Assembly: GCA_027943335.1 (NCBI GenBank) | Contig: BSBK01014835.1 | Span: forward strand, 2,501-66,500 | Direction of reading: 5' to 3' | Origin: Chamaecyparis obtusa | Lineage: Eukaryota; Streptophyta; Pinopsida; Cupressales; Cupressaceae | Length of the DNA stretch: 64,000 nt | Shown: piece by piece, positions 1 through 10,592 of the stretch | How the letters are laid out: each line of letters opens with the position of its first letter | Numbering within the stretch: the first letter of the stretch is position 1 | Notes under the pieces: model-generated | What the model was told of the DNA's origin: nothing | The model's input: the letters and a program-made list of their open reading frames with translations, nothing else | Databases searched by the model: none | Position numbers and translations under genes: made by a program

Positions 1-385
1 AGAAAAATAGCATAACCATTGGATACATACCATCTCGAAAGTGGGATCCACGCCAGCAATTAAAGAAATAGATTTTGACGGAAACCGTTTGTCAAACGGA
101 ACACTATGTTGGGCTTTGGGTTTGATGTACGCTAAACAGACTGAAAGCTTTTTAAAAAACTCTTTTTTTCCGCCCACTTGCCAATGGTCATTTCAATAGC
201 AATTATTTTTGAACTTTTATCTTTGATTGTTTTAACTTTTAACTTTGATTGTTTTATTTTATTGTAGTATGAGAAGTGTTATTATTTTTTTCTATAATAT
301 TTTTAATAATTTTATATATCATTAAAACTTTTGAAGATAACTTGTAATATTTTTTATATTGAGAAATATATAAATATTTATAATG

Positions 386-429
<44 letters not shown>

Positions 430-1955
430 CTATTATATATAAAATATATTATATTATAGCATAACATTCAATATTTTTTTAATTCTTTTGTTCAATTGTT
501 ATTTTTAAAATTAGGATTTTGATACTCCATAAATAAAGTAATTTTCAATATAATTTTGAACGAGAAAAAGTAAACAATATGAATAAAATTAAAATAATTA
601 CTACACAGTAAATTAATAATAGAAAATAAAATAACTTTTTGAGTAAAATGACACAATTCTTAAACAAATAAAATAACTTTAATTAGAAACATAGTTATGT
701 GTTTTATTAATAATAATAAACTAGTTTTCAAAATATTACTTTAGCACACAATTTATTTCAAAATGATCCACATAGAAGCTAACACTAAAAAGAAAATTTT
801 TAAAAGTTTTTTTTTATTTCTTGAAAATGCAATTTCTTCACAACAATGACATTGACATGCTTCATATATTCTACAATGAGTTAAAATGTAAATTTTGTAG
901 ATATAAAATTTATGATTTATAAATTATAAATAATTTAAATTAATAAAATTTAAAATAATTAAAATTAATATGTAATGCCTTGCCAATAACATAAATTAAC
1001 TAATCAAGTGCAACAAGTGCCACATAGTGGCCAGTACTTGCTGAAATTAATTATAATTTTAACTATAAATAAATCTAAATCTAATTTTATTATATATATT
1101 AATCAAAGTTAAGATTATAATGTAATTAGTAAGAATCTTTATATTTGAATGATAATAATTAAAATCTTAAAAATAATATTCTAATAGTCTTTAATAGTTT
1201 TATAATTAATTTTAATTCATATGTAAATGTAATTCTAATATTAATACATTTATTATAATTATTAAATGTATTTTAATTTATTATAAAATTATATTATAAT
1301 AATTATATTAGTTTATATAATTATAGATGTAGTAAAAAGTAATTTTATTTTTAATTATAATTATTTTAATAATATAAATTATAAATTATAATTAATTTTA
1401 TTTAATTTTTATGTTAGTTTAAATTATTTTGTAAAGTATAACAACAAGCTTAATTTTATTTGTAAAAGAATTTTAAGGCTAAAAAGGTAAAAATAAAACT
1501 GTTTTGATTTCACATTCCTAAATTCTCGTGTATAAGACCTCATTTCATTTAGCCAATCAAAATATATAAAAATAATTTTTGTAAATTATAAACTTAAAAA
1601 TATTGCATTTTAAACTTTAAAAAATCTAAATTTATGATAAAATACAAAATATAATAAATTCTAATTGGGAGAAAGAGTTTCATTTAATCAGTAGTTAACA
1701 GTAAAAAACCATAAAATGATACAATAGTACTTAGCCTACCAACAAGTACTAATAATAAGGTAACAACTGCATAAGCAAGATAACAAGGACAATGATCGTT
1801 TCATGATTGTACAAAAGTCAAAGTCTTCACACAGGCACAAGTTGCTTGAGTAAACAAGGAGAGATCATTTATAAGAGAAATATACTTTCAAGTAAGAAAG
1901 ATGCCCTAATAAATAGGATATAATTTGCACAAACCTAGTTCATATGTTAAATTAT
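1..1955. other. AT-rich non-coding DNA
   Basis: Very AT-rich sequence with stop codons throughout all frames. Only the first ~200 bases are of more mixed composition. I recognise no gene, LTR or RNA here apart from the TA microsatellite entered separately. Confidence 0.6.
389..427. repeat. (TA)n microsatellite
   Basis: Uninterrupted TA dinucleotide run of about 39 bases in AT-rich surroundings, likely to vary in length by slippage. Confidence 0.95.
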
Positions 1956-2355
1956 GAAGTTCTATGTTAAACCACGTGTCGTATTTTCCAACCTACATTA
2001 ACTTAGTCCATGGTTGGTAATTAGATGTTTCTTTTTCTCTCATTTGGTTCTATCTCAAATTAAAGGTTGGATATCACAAACTGAACCTCTTTATGTAAAA
2101 GAGGCATGTGCACATCGACGGGATTTGACTATAAATATGGAGTTCTTAGTTGAACTACACATCATGTCTTACAACCTAAACAAACTTACTTCAGGGTGGA
2201 TAAGACGTAATTCTCCTTCTCATTTGTTGTTATCTCAAATTAAAGGTTGGATGTCACAAACTTCCTTTGTAGGTAAAATATATATGTACACCTTGATAAG
2301 ATTTGATTGTAAATATGAAGTTTTAGGTTGAACTACACATCGTATTTTGCAACCA
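1956..2355. repeat. Degenerate ~180 bp tandem repeat, about 2.3 copies
   Basis: Three recurrences of a block that starts GA(A/G)TTCT and ends about 38 bases later in a short TT(C/G)CAACC-like end (near 1956, 2140 and 2317) are spaced 184 and 177 bases apart. Between them the phrase TCAAATTAAAGGTTGGAT appears twice (near 2055 and 2236). A related phrase recurs near 14335. The open frame at 2014-2331 is a by-product of this repeat and has no family features. Confidence 0.7.
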
Positions 2356-3489
2356 ATACTAATATAGTTAAATAGTATTCTTAGAGTTTGTATAATATCT
2401 TTGTTTTCAAATTTACAATAAAGGCACAATGTTTAATTCAACTTGGAAATTCATATTTATAATAAAATCTTATCACAATCCTATACAAATATAAATTGAG
2501 AACAATTTGGGGTGTGCATGTCTTTGTGTATAGTTAAAAATTAGATACCCCCATTTGCAATGTAGGTCACACTTTTGCAACCAATTTAGTGTCCATTCCC
2601 ATAGTATTTTTGTAGGTCTATTTCAACCCTTACATCATATGTTCCCTCTTAGGATACTCAGAGTCCTCTGTTAGTGGCTATCTTTCTACATTGCCTTTGC
2701 ATTAACTACATACTACCTTTTTCGTCTGCCACTTTTGAGCATAATTTTATTGGCCACTATAGGCAAGTGATGTTTTGGGAGCACTATGGATCACTTAAGG
2801 GTTGTCATTTATGGCAACACTTATGTTGGAGTGATCGCTTGAAATGAGTATAGGTATTGGAGACACAGTCATGAAAATAACTAAGTACAAAATCAGAATA
2901 ACAGTATTCTACAGTACAGTTTTGGTCAGCGAAGATAACATATGATATAGTATGGCTTGCGAACTTAGAGGAAGACATTTTGGGATATGTAGGACCTTCA
3001 GTTAAGGTCGCACGTGTTTTGGTGCTGATATCACTAATATACAGTGTTGTGAAGGTATGCGAAGACAAATAAATAGTGAAATAGGGCATATGAATAGTCG
3101 CGATGATTGAGGGAAGATTAGATGGAATGGTAGCGTGCTAAGTCAAATGGAAGTTGTATATTGCCAATACTTTGGTAATACAAGATCACCGACTCTACAT
3201 TTATCATTTGTATAAGTAATTGTTATGTTTTGTATTGTATTTGAGAGATGACGTACTGGATGGCAGAATTGATATAAGTATAGAGTGTTTTGTGGAAGCG
3301 ATAAGTGTGAAACTATGTGATGGAAATGGATGCGAATTTGGTATATTAGTAAAGGCAGATAACATATGTGAGATCTGATGATTAATAGAGCTATAACTAG
3401 AACTATCAAAGCATAGAAGATGCTTGTATTGTTCACTACTTGAAGAACACTTTTGTGACAGAGTTTTGATTGTAAGAGTTGTAAGCTCA
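2356..3489. other. Unassigned region upstream of a Copia LTR end
   Basis: No gene recognised. It could hold the U3 part of the Copia LTR that ends at 3823, but I cannot find a left LTR boundary or a paired LTR, so I leave it unassigned. Open frames on the minus strand (2805-3089 and 3143-3493) show no motif. Confidence 0.4.
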
Positions 3490-3823
3490 CCACTCCTTTA
3501 ACAGGGTTTTTTTATACCCCTAACAGGGTTTTGTATTCGTCTAACAAGGAAATGTACTATGTAATACTCAGCTCCTAATAGGGCTAGATCTCCTAATAGG
3601 GATTCAATATTTTAGTACATAGTTGTGGGTTCCATCCCCACCGGGGGTTTTCCCTTGGCTAGGGTTTCCTCGAAAATAAATAATGGTGTTATGAGTTATG
3701 TGTTATGTGTTTATTTTCTTTTCATTTCAGCTTTGATATGGTTTATTTGCAATTGGTTGAAGTTTAATTTAAAGTGTTGTAATACTGATTCACTCCCCCT
3801 CTCAGTATTACTTAATCTTAACA
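3490..3823 (+). mobile_element. 3' part of a Ty1/Copia 5' LTR
   Basis: It ends in TTAACA directly before an initiator tRNA-Met primer site. It contains the phrase GGTTTTCCC...TAGGGTTTCC and several CTAATAGGG/CTAACAGGG phrases, which recur in reverse complement at 36.7 kb and 57.7 kb next to other LTR ends of this family. The left boundary is not determined. Orientation is plus because gag follows. Confidence 0.65.
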
Positions 3824-3825
3824 AT

Positions 3826-3837
3826 TGGTATCAGAGC
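3826..3837 (+). other. Primer binding site (initiator tRNA-Met type)
   Basis: TGGTATCAGAGC lies two bases after the LTR end. It is the standard complement of the 3' end of plant initiator tRNA-Met used to prime minus-strand DNA synthesis in Copia and many Gypsy elements. Confidence 0.9.
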
Positions 3838-3882
3838 TATTGGCCCTTGGAGAGAAATCCTAGCAACTTAAGGGAGATCAGA

Positions 3883-5303
3883 ATGGATTCAGAAAGTTTG
3901 CAAGAGAACTTTGAAGTAGTACTTGATGACCTGGACAAAGAAAAGGATGAGAATGGCAAATTGAAATTCAAATTGAGAAGAGCAGGAGGTTTCATCAAGA
4001 AACTAAAGGAACAACTTAAAATTTAAAAGAGTCAGAGACAACACCTTATGGATAAGATCAAAAAGGATTCAGACAATGATACATTAGACCAAGTAAAGAA
4101 GCTGGAGCAAGAAAAAGAGAAAATGAATCTTCTGATGATTAAAGAAATTCAACATGAAAAGGATGCAAGATACAAAGTTGAAGAGACACTAAAAGAAGAA
4201 AATGTGCAAATAGGACAAATGAAGACTAAACTTGATCACTACAAGGGTAAATGTCAGGAATTGGAGAAGTAAAATCATATCATAAAAGGTGAACTCAATC
4301 AATCCAAATTGCAGATTGAGAAGCTACACATGAGCAGTGATAAAATTGATGAACAAAGAGAGAGAGACAGAAACCTAAAGGAGACATGACTAGAATCAGA
4401 TACAATAAAGGAGAATGTTCTAAGACTAACGAAGAATCTCATGAAGTGAATACTGAATGCAAACCTACTTTTGAAGAACCTAAAGATCAGATTAGACCTT
4501 TCAGAGGTAGATGCTTTGGATGCAACAAAGTTGGACACATGAAAAGAGATTGCAGAAGTAAAGACCCTTTCAAACCCTTTACCAGTTATTGTTATAATTG
4601 TTATGCATATGGACATAAGAAAGAAGAACATGTAGAAAACCTGATTAGTCAAGGATCAAACAAGATTACATCAGAGAGGAGTCAGTAGCCAAGATCACAT
4701 GATACAAATGCAATAACCTTGGGCATACTGCAAGGTATTATACGCTACAGATTAATCAGAATAGAAGACCTCACCTCCCAAGGTTACCAATCCTACACCT
4801 TTGGGAATGGGAGAAAGCTCTAAGACAACATAAGAGAGTGAGCAAGCAAGAGAAGTTGAAAAGCAACCAGACTATTCATTTCTGGTGTGCCTGTATCATT
4901 AGACACTTCACTTGATGCAAATGACCCATTTCAAGACAATCTGGACAATGCGATGATAGTAGAAGAGGAAGGACAGAAAGATGAAGAACATATAGAAGAA
5001 AAATAGGAAGAGAAACAACAAGAGAAGGAGAAACAACAAAAGGATAAGCAGGAAGAAGAGACAGGAACAGAAAAAGAAGAAGAGGTAAGAACTAAACTTA
5101 AACAAGAACCAAATACCTCCTCCACCCTATTGTTGGCAAGTATGGCCAAACTATTGAACACAAATGTGGAAAGCATGGATGAGGATGAACTCATGAGGTT
5201 ATCCTTCATGGCATCTGCTATGATTAAATCTAAGATGTGTAAAACATTAAGCGCAAAGGTGTGCGAAAAAAAACATCATGTATTTTCGCATTATGGGTCC
5301 TAG
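3883..5303 (+). pseudogene. Copia gag, degenerate and truncated before pol
   Basis: The frame opens 46 bases after the primer site with a Lys/Glu-rich coiled-coil segment (3883-4026, then 4048-4272 after a stop). A CCHC zinc knuckle follows, with the Cys and His residues of CFGCNKVGHMKRDC near 4513-4554. A second, damaged knuckle (CYNCYAYGHKKEEH) has lost its last Cys. A further Glu/Lys/Gln-rich frame runs from about 4860 to 5303 with one TAG. Gag would package the element RNA in cytoplasmic particles. Several stops and frame changes make it non-functional, and no protease or pol follows. The last ~25 codons lie in a sequence repeated at 6560, so the true gag end is probably near 5220. Confidence 0.75.
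5220..5291. repeat. Dispersed repeat, left copy (partner 6560-6632)
   Basis: Starts ATGATTAAATCTAAG and ends near a TATTTTCGCA phrase. A diverged direct copy lies at 6560-6632. The two copies bracket the minus-strand Copia derivative, and both end in a TTTT(C/T)GCA phrase like those of the 7.1-8.0 kb minisatellite. Confidence 0.6.
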
Positions 5304-5399
5304 TTATGTTACTTTCAATGGATTTAAATGTTGGTCATGTAAGATTTGATGAAAAACAAATCTATTAAGCCCAAGAAACCTGCATGCAAAAACCTGTCA

Positions 5400-5666
5400 C
5401 AAGGAAGAAATCTGTAGGAAACAAACAAGGGTTTTGCTCTGACAATATGAAAGTTTATTATCAGCCAAAAGAATGAATGCAAATATACAATGGATCATCA
5501 ATCCTTATAGAAGGAGATCGAAAAACCTAAAGGGAAACCCTAATAGGTAAATAGGCATTTAATAATTAGATTTAATTATTAAATGACTAATGCAATTGCA
5601 TAAAGGGAAATCTTAAGAAGTAGTAAAGTTAATTTAATCAATGTAATTAAATTAATTCTTTACTCT
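5400..5666 (-). repeat. 3' LTR of the deleted Copia element
   Basis: The 131 bases at 5536-5666 match 6380-6510 with few differences. The copy continues left to about 5400, and on the minus strand it carries an AATAAA hexamer that could serve polyadenylation. The first bases of the LTR are replaced by the end of the protease frame. Confidence 0.6.
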
Positions 5667-6379
5667 GAATCAACACTCCTAGTAGCAACAACCAAATCAA
5701 GATCATGGAGGTCTCTAATAACTACATCATGTGGTGATAACTCAACTATCTTACCAGAATCAGAATGGTAAATTTGATAGATAGACAAGAGGTTCATAGA
5801 AATGGAAGGAACCAAAATAACATCCTGTAGAGAGCCACCATCCAATGAAACAATACCAAAACCTGTAACTGAAAGTTGTGCTGAGTCACCGACTGCAATC
5901 TATGTAGTAGCACTCTGAGCAAGTGAGGTAACCAAACTAGGTGTGTGTATCATATGGTGTGAAGCACCTGAATCAATGATCCAAGTAGCATTGGAAGATA
6001 ATGCTCATGCAGAGAGAGCATGGTCTTTCCCTGTGGGAGTAGGTGAAGGCTGTGGAGAAGCAATACTATGCTGTTGCAAGGCTTCCTCCAGAGCCTCAAG
6101 ACGTTTCCAACACTTGGAAATTGGATGCCCTTCCTTGCCACAAAAACTACAAGGTTCACCTGTGAACATCTTAGTCTTGGAGGAAGACTCACCAAACTAG
6201 GAGTGGATTTCTTAGACTCTATTTTTTGAGGTGGCTTGGAGGAATTCTCACTGCCAACTGAATCTGTTTTGGGCTTTTGCTTCTACTTATGTATCCCCTT
6301 AGAAGTCTGAGTAACCAAAGCTTGGTTCTTAGTTCCAGATAAAGAATCCAATTATGTGAGCTTGGCCTGCTCTCTAGTC
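5660..6379 (-). pseudogene. Copia gag C-terminus and aspartic protease fragment
   Basis: On the minus strand, gag sequence leads into a CCHC knuckle (CSFCGKEGHPISKC, about 6111-6152), then the Copia protease start WIIDSGASHHM with the catalytic Asp-Ser-Gly near 5967-5975. The conserved protease end LVPSISMNLLSIYQ follows, and a stop at 5660. In-frame stops lie between knuckle and protease and after the protease start. The protease would process the gag-pol polyprotein. Integrase and reverse transcriptase are absent. Confidence 0.85.
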
Positions 6380-6514
6380 AACCCTAATAGGTAAATAGGC
6401 ATTTAATAATTAGATTTAATTATTAAATGACTAATGCAAGTGCATAAAGGGAAATCTTAAGAAGTAGTAAAGTTAATTTAATCAATGTAATTAAATTAAT
6501 TTTTTACTCTAACA
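6380..6514 (-). repeat. Truncated 5' LTR of the deleted Copia element
   Basis: Reads TGTTAGAG from position 6514 on the minus strand and matches the LTR copy at 5536-5666. It breaks off at CTATTAGGGTT and joins gag codons directly, so the R-U5 part and primer site are lost. Confidence 0.65.
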
Positions 6515-7140
6515 GATCATCTTTTCCAAGATTAATGGCTTAGATTTTATAGCGCTTGCATGATTAAAGCTAAGGTGTGTGAAATGTTAAGTGCATAGGT
6601 ACGCTATGGAAATCATTGTGTATTTTTTGCATAGGTTATATTATTATTGTCTCTCTTTGATGCAAAAATGTTGTGTGTTTTCACACCTGCAAAATTTTTT
6701 ACTAGTGACTAAGACACAGCTCGAGGACAAACTATTCAATGTCGAACTATATTTTTTGGCTTCTACATGCGAAAATAGAGTTTAACTCCATTATCATACT
6801 TATTGTTGACAATCATATGACACTCATTATCATGACATTTGAAACCCTAACCATCATGAATTAACTATGAAAGAAGGTTGTGATATTTGACCATTCATTG
6901 GAGATAACATGAAATGGGAAAAAATAAACACATGTTATCAACTATGAAGTAAGATTTACAATTTTAACAACACAACTTGCATCTAACCTATTGTGAACAA
7001 TGAAATTTTATCAACAATAAAAAATGAGTAATACTTTTCTAGTTTTTTGTATCTCTTTACACAATTGTTAGATATTTACACCACCATTAGCCCACATGGA
7101 TAACCGATCGAAGAAACCTTTATGCACTAAATGCTATAGG
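6515..7140. other. Spacer with TGTTTTC/GAAAACA phrases
   Basis: No gene recognised. It holds the right copy of the 5220 repeat (6560-6632) and scattered phrases such as GTGTGTTTTCACAC (near 6677) that anticipate the minisatellite downstream. The open frame at 6591-6785 has no recognisable family. Confidence 0.5.
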
Positions 7141-7995
7141 TTTTTGACACAATTAGTGCACTATGTTTTCTGCACTATGTTGACAGGTTGGTGAAAACAC
7201 TGTGTTTTTGACACAATTAGTGCACTATGTTTTCTGCACTATGTTGACAGGTTGGTGAAAACACTATGTTTTTGACACAATTAGTGCACTATGTTGACAG
7301 GTAGGTGAAAACACTATATTTTCGACATAATTAGTGCACTATGTTTTCTGTACTATGTTGACAGGTTGGTGAAAATGATGTGTTTTCGACACAATTAGTG
7401 CACTATGTTGACAGGTTGGTGAAAACACTGTATTTTTGACACAATTAGTGCACTATGTTGACAGGCTGGTGAAAACACTATGTCACTATGTTGACAGGTT
7501 GGTGAAAACACTGTATTTTTGACACAATTAGTGCACTATGTTGACAGGCTGGTGAAAACACTATGTTTTCGACATAATTAGTGCACTATGTTGATAGGTT
7601 GGTGAAAATATTGTGTTTTTGACACAATTAGTGCACTATGTTTTTTTCACTATGTTGACAGGTTGGTGAAAACACTGTGTTTTCGACACAATTAGTGCAT
7701 TATGTTGACAGGTTGGTGAAAACACTGTGTTTTCGACACAATTAGTGCACTGTGTTTTCTGCACTACGTTGACAAGTTGGTGAAAACACTATGTTTTCGA
7801 CATAATTAGTGCATTATGTTTTCTGCAGTATGTTGACAGGTTGATGAAAACACTATATTTTTGACACAATTCGTGCACTATGTTTTCTACACTATGTTGA
7901 CAGGTTGGTGAAAACACTGTGTTTTCGACACAATTAGTGCACTATGTTTTCTGCACTATGTTGACAGGTTGGTGAAAACACTGTGTTTTCGACAC
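7141..7995. repeat. Minisatellite of ~64 and ~50 bp units, 15 copies
   Basis: Fifteen recurrences of GTTGACAGGTTGGTGAAAAC are each followed by an ACT(G/A)TGTTTTCGACAC-like end. Long units contain an extra ~14 bases in which the GCACTATG phrase is doubled; short units lack them. Many units contain the odd-length palindrome GAAAACACTGTGTTTTC. No coding capacity. Confidence 0.95.
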
Positions 7996-8396
7996 TTTGC
8001 TTTGTTATTTGGTGTGAAAACATTGTGTGTTGTTTACATTTCTCATTCCTATGGATGTGTAGGGTTGCAAAAATCGAGTGTTTTTTTGCACCATGCATAT
8101 CTATGATGATTTTGTGAAAAACGTGTGTCCATGCACAGATGCATTAGTAGGGATAAATACCTATTTCTGGCAGGTGTAAACAAAACTAAGAGGTATTCTT
8201 GCTCAATTGCATGATAATTAGGTTGCATCACACGAATCTCATTGAACTACCTCATAAGGAACTCAATCATTAAGATCACAAACAAATTATAAATAAATTG
8301 TGTATGCCATTGTATAATAAGTACAACAAGTCACATGAGCAATAACATAACATCACAGGGTTGATTATCATTATATGTCTTTCATTATCTTTTGAA

Positions 8397-8398
<2 letters not shown>
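7996..8398. other. Spacer between minisatellite and CT microsatellite
   Basis: Begins as a decaying edge of the minisatellite (GTGTGAAAACATTGTGTG near 8010 and GTGAAAAACGTGTG near 8114), then ordinary AT-rich DNA. No gene seen. Confidence 0.5.

Positions 8399-8473
<75 letters not shown>
8399..8473. repeat. (CT)n microsatellite
   Basis: Perfect CT dinucleotide run of about 75 bases. Confidence 0.97.
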
Positions 8474-8477
<4 letters not shown>

Positions 8478-8524
8478 GTTTGAGAGTATCATATTATCAC
8501 CCAATGTTCCCTCACGATGGATAG

Positions 8525-8591
8525 GTGAAGTGAAGGTAGTATCCCAATGTACATGATAAGTGAAGTGAAGGTAGTATCCCAATGTAAATGT
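8525..8591. repeat. 35-bp tandem duplication
   Basis: GTGAAGTGAAGGTAGTATCC occurs at 8525 and again 35 bases later, and the next ~10 bases also match. Confidence 0.85.
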
Positions 8592-8829
8592 ATAGAATAT
8601 GAAGGAAATAAATGAGAAGTATTAACCTACATATAGGATAAGATAAATTTATGGATATAGGGTTGTAAATATGGTAGTAGATAAAGCTAGGGTTGTGCTC
8701 AAAATAAGACAAGATATAAATGTATGAGAAATGAGGTTTTTGGATACCTACTTGAAAAGTGCAATCTATGGAAAACACATCACATTTTACCATAATAGTA
8801 AAAACACATAGAATTAGCTTAATATTTAC

Positions 8830-9127
8830 TTAGCTATGATCCCTATGATCTTAACCCTATCCCTAATCCTAACCCTAATCCTATCCTCGTGAGTGGATCC
8901 TATACTTTATCATAATGACAATAATACACTATGAAAGATTAAAAGATGTGATTCACCTATATGCATTATATTAGTATATTTTGGGATGACATATTCATCT
9001 CTTTTTGTTCCCCTCCATATATCTCACCTCTCTCTTTCCCCATCTAGTTCTCTCATGTCTCTCTCTCTCTCCCTCTAGGATTATTGCCTTTTTATTTTCC
9101 CCCTAACTAGTTCTCTCCCTCCCTATA
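8830..9127. repeat. Telomere-like/pyrimidine-rich block, copy A
   Basis: A run of degenerate CCCTAA units (8852-8885) is followed by a conserved ~200-base stretch with GTGATTCACCTATATGCATT and then CT-rich DNA. The same order recurs in copies B and C. Copy A is cut by the LTR element inserted at 9128; its continuation is at 12591, where the CTATA target duplication and the CT-rich tail resume. Confidence 0.8.
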
Positions 9128-10518
9128 TGATTTGTGGAGATCTTTGGAATGTGCACTGAAAGGAGTTTGTTCCTTTATGTATGTGGAAGATATGTCTAAG
9201 GTCACAACTTTTGAGGTGGCATGGTTTGGGAGATATTGGATGAATTGTTTCAAAGTTAGAGTTTTTTCCCTTGTCGTTGGAGTAGTATTTTCTTGCAATT
9301 ATGGTGTTGATTGCACATCGTGGCGACCTTGATCCTTAATGAATCAGCCTTTGCAATCTTAGGGCCTTAAATAGGACCTAAAGTACTATCTTTTCCCAAG
9401 GGCGCAAGTCCTAATTCTTAATGAGTAAAAAGTTATGCCTGTTTTTCTTGGGGACCTATTTTCTGCCATTTTTCACGCGAAACGTGGAGTGTTTCTTCTT
9501 GCGCGGTTCTGTGTGATGAGATGGGGCCTTGCGAAGTTAGGGGCATGTTCTTGGGTCATGTGTGGCCCTAAATCCAAAGGTGCATCATGTTTGGTTGTTT
9601 CTTGCATTAGTTTTGGTTTCTCTTATTCGACTGGACCTATATTGTAATTAAAGCCTGACTAGCTGACTTGTGGCTTAGCTAGCTATATATTGAGAGCTTA
9701 GGTTGATGTAGAAGGCAGCTTAGAGGAGGATTAGATCATTAGGAAAGATGTAGATCATCATGATATGATGGAAGAGTAGAGTAGAAGCTGATTTGCGAAT
9801 TTGGACTTTGTAGTAGAACTAGTGGCCTGCGGGCTTAGGACAACAAGGGGTTGCTTGGAAGTGTGAGTACAAGTTTAGATCCTATCTTGGTTGTTCCTAT
9901 CAAAGGCTGCCTATTCCAAATCTGAACTAGTTGGTGGTTCCTTGGATCTTGCGAGATCTTGTTGATACTTTGTAATTTCATTGTAATAGGTCGAAACCTG
10001 GAAGGCCTTACAGCCGGGCATGTTGAATTAAATTATGTTTTGAATCATTACCTTGTTGTATTCCACTGCAATTGTTGTTGTTATAATTGGCAGTTGTAGG
10101 TTTGGACCATCCATTATTGGATCCTCCATCCCTGCCCTGCATCAAGTGGTAGAGTAGAAGCTGATTTGTGAATCTAGGACTTTGTAGCAGAACTAGTGGC
10201 ATTCGGGCTTAGGACAACAAGGGGTTGCTTGGAAGTGTGAGTACAAGTTTAGATCCTATCTTGGTTGTTCCTATCAAAGGCCGCATGTTGCAGATCTGAA
10301 CTAGTTGGTGGTTCCTTGGATCTTTTGAGATCTTGCTGATACTTTGTAATTTCATTGTAATAGGCCGAAACTCGGAAGGCCTTACAGTCGAGCATGTTGA
10401 ATGAAATTCTATTTTGAATCATTACCTTGTTGTATTCCGCTGCAATTGTTGTTGTTATAATTGGTAGTTGTAGGTTTAGACCATCCATTATTAGATCCTC
10501 CATCCCTACCCTGCGTCA
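9128..10518 (+). repeat. 5' LTR of the 9128 element, with duplicated end
   Basis: Bases 9128-10144 match the 3' LTR (11573-12590) end to end. Then about 373 bases (10150-10518) repeat 9777-10144 and finish in GCGTCA just before the real primer site. The junction AGTGGTAGAGTAG contains the first bases of the primer site, so the duplicated unit ran from mid-LTR across the LTR end. The 3' LTR lacks it, so it arose after insertion. Confidence 0.9.
9685..9692 (+). promoter_or_regulatory. Putative LTR TATA box
   Basis: TATATATT in the phrase GCTATATATTGAGAGC. The corresponding place in the related chromovirus LTR also reads CTATATATTTGGAGC. Conservation between the two families supports a core promoter role, but it is untested. 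Confidence 0.5.
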
Positions 10519-10520
10519 AG

Positions 10521-10532
10521 TGGTATCAGAGC
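10521..10532 (+). other. Primer binding site (initiator tRNA-Met type)
   Basis: TGGTATCAGAGC, two bases after the end of the duplicated LTR tail. A truncated remnant (AGTGGTA) sits at 10145-10151 after the first LTR end. Confidence 0.9.
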
Positions 10533-10592
10533 TTGAAGATCTTGAGTGTGTAAACTAGTTGAGGCTGTTTGCACCAGGACCTTGATTTGAAG

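Larger units (their letters stand above)
5400..6514 (-). mobile_element. Internally deleted Copia element
   Basis: Read on the minus strand: an LTR start (TGTTAGAG, from 6514 downward) kept for only ~135 bases, then gag and protease coding sequence, then a longer LTR copy that runs to about 5400. The 5' LTR tail, the primer site and nearly all of pol are missing. Both breaks fall at short matches (AGGGTT and AGAGTAAA), which suggests microhomology deletion or template switching. I could not identify a target-site duplication. Confidence 0.65.

Noticed and set aside
3826..3837. tRNA gene part at TGGTATCAGAGC sites
   Set aside because: These 12-base matches are retrotransposon primer sites next to LTR ends. 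No cloverleaf surrounds them.
3625..4026. 133-codon frame crossing an LTR end and primer site
   Set aside because: The first 86 codons are LTR and primer site read through by chance. Only the part from 3883 is gag.
7141..7995. CRISPR-like array
   Set aside because: Units are contiguous without unique spacers, there are no cas genes, and the context is a plant genome. It is a minisatellite.
8852..8885. Telomere remnant
   Set aside because: The units are degenerate and embedded in a block repeated three times with the same flanks, so this is an interspersed repeat rather than a former chromosome end.
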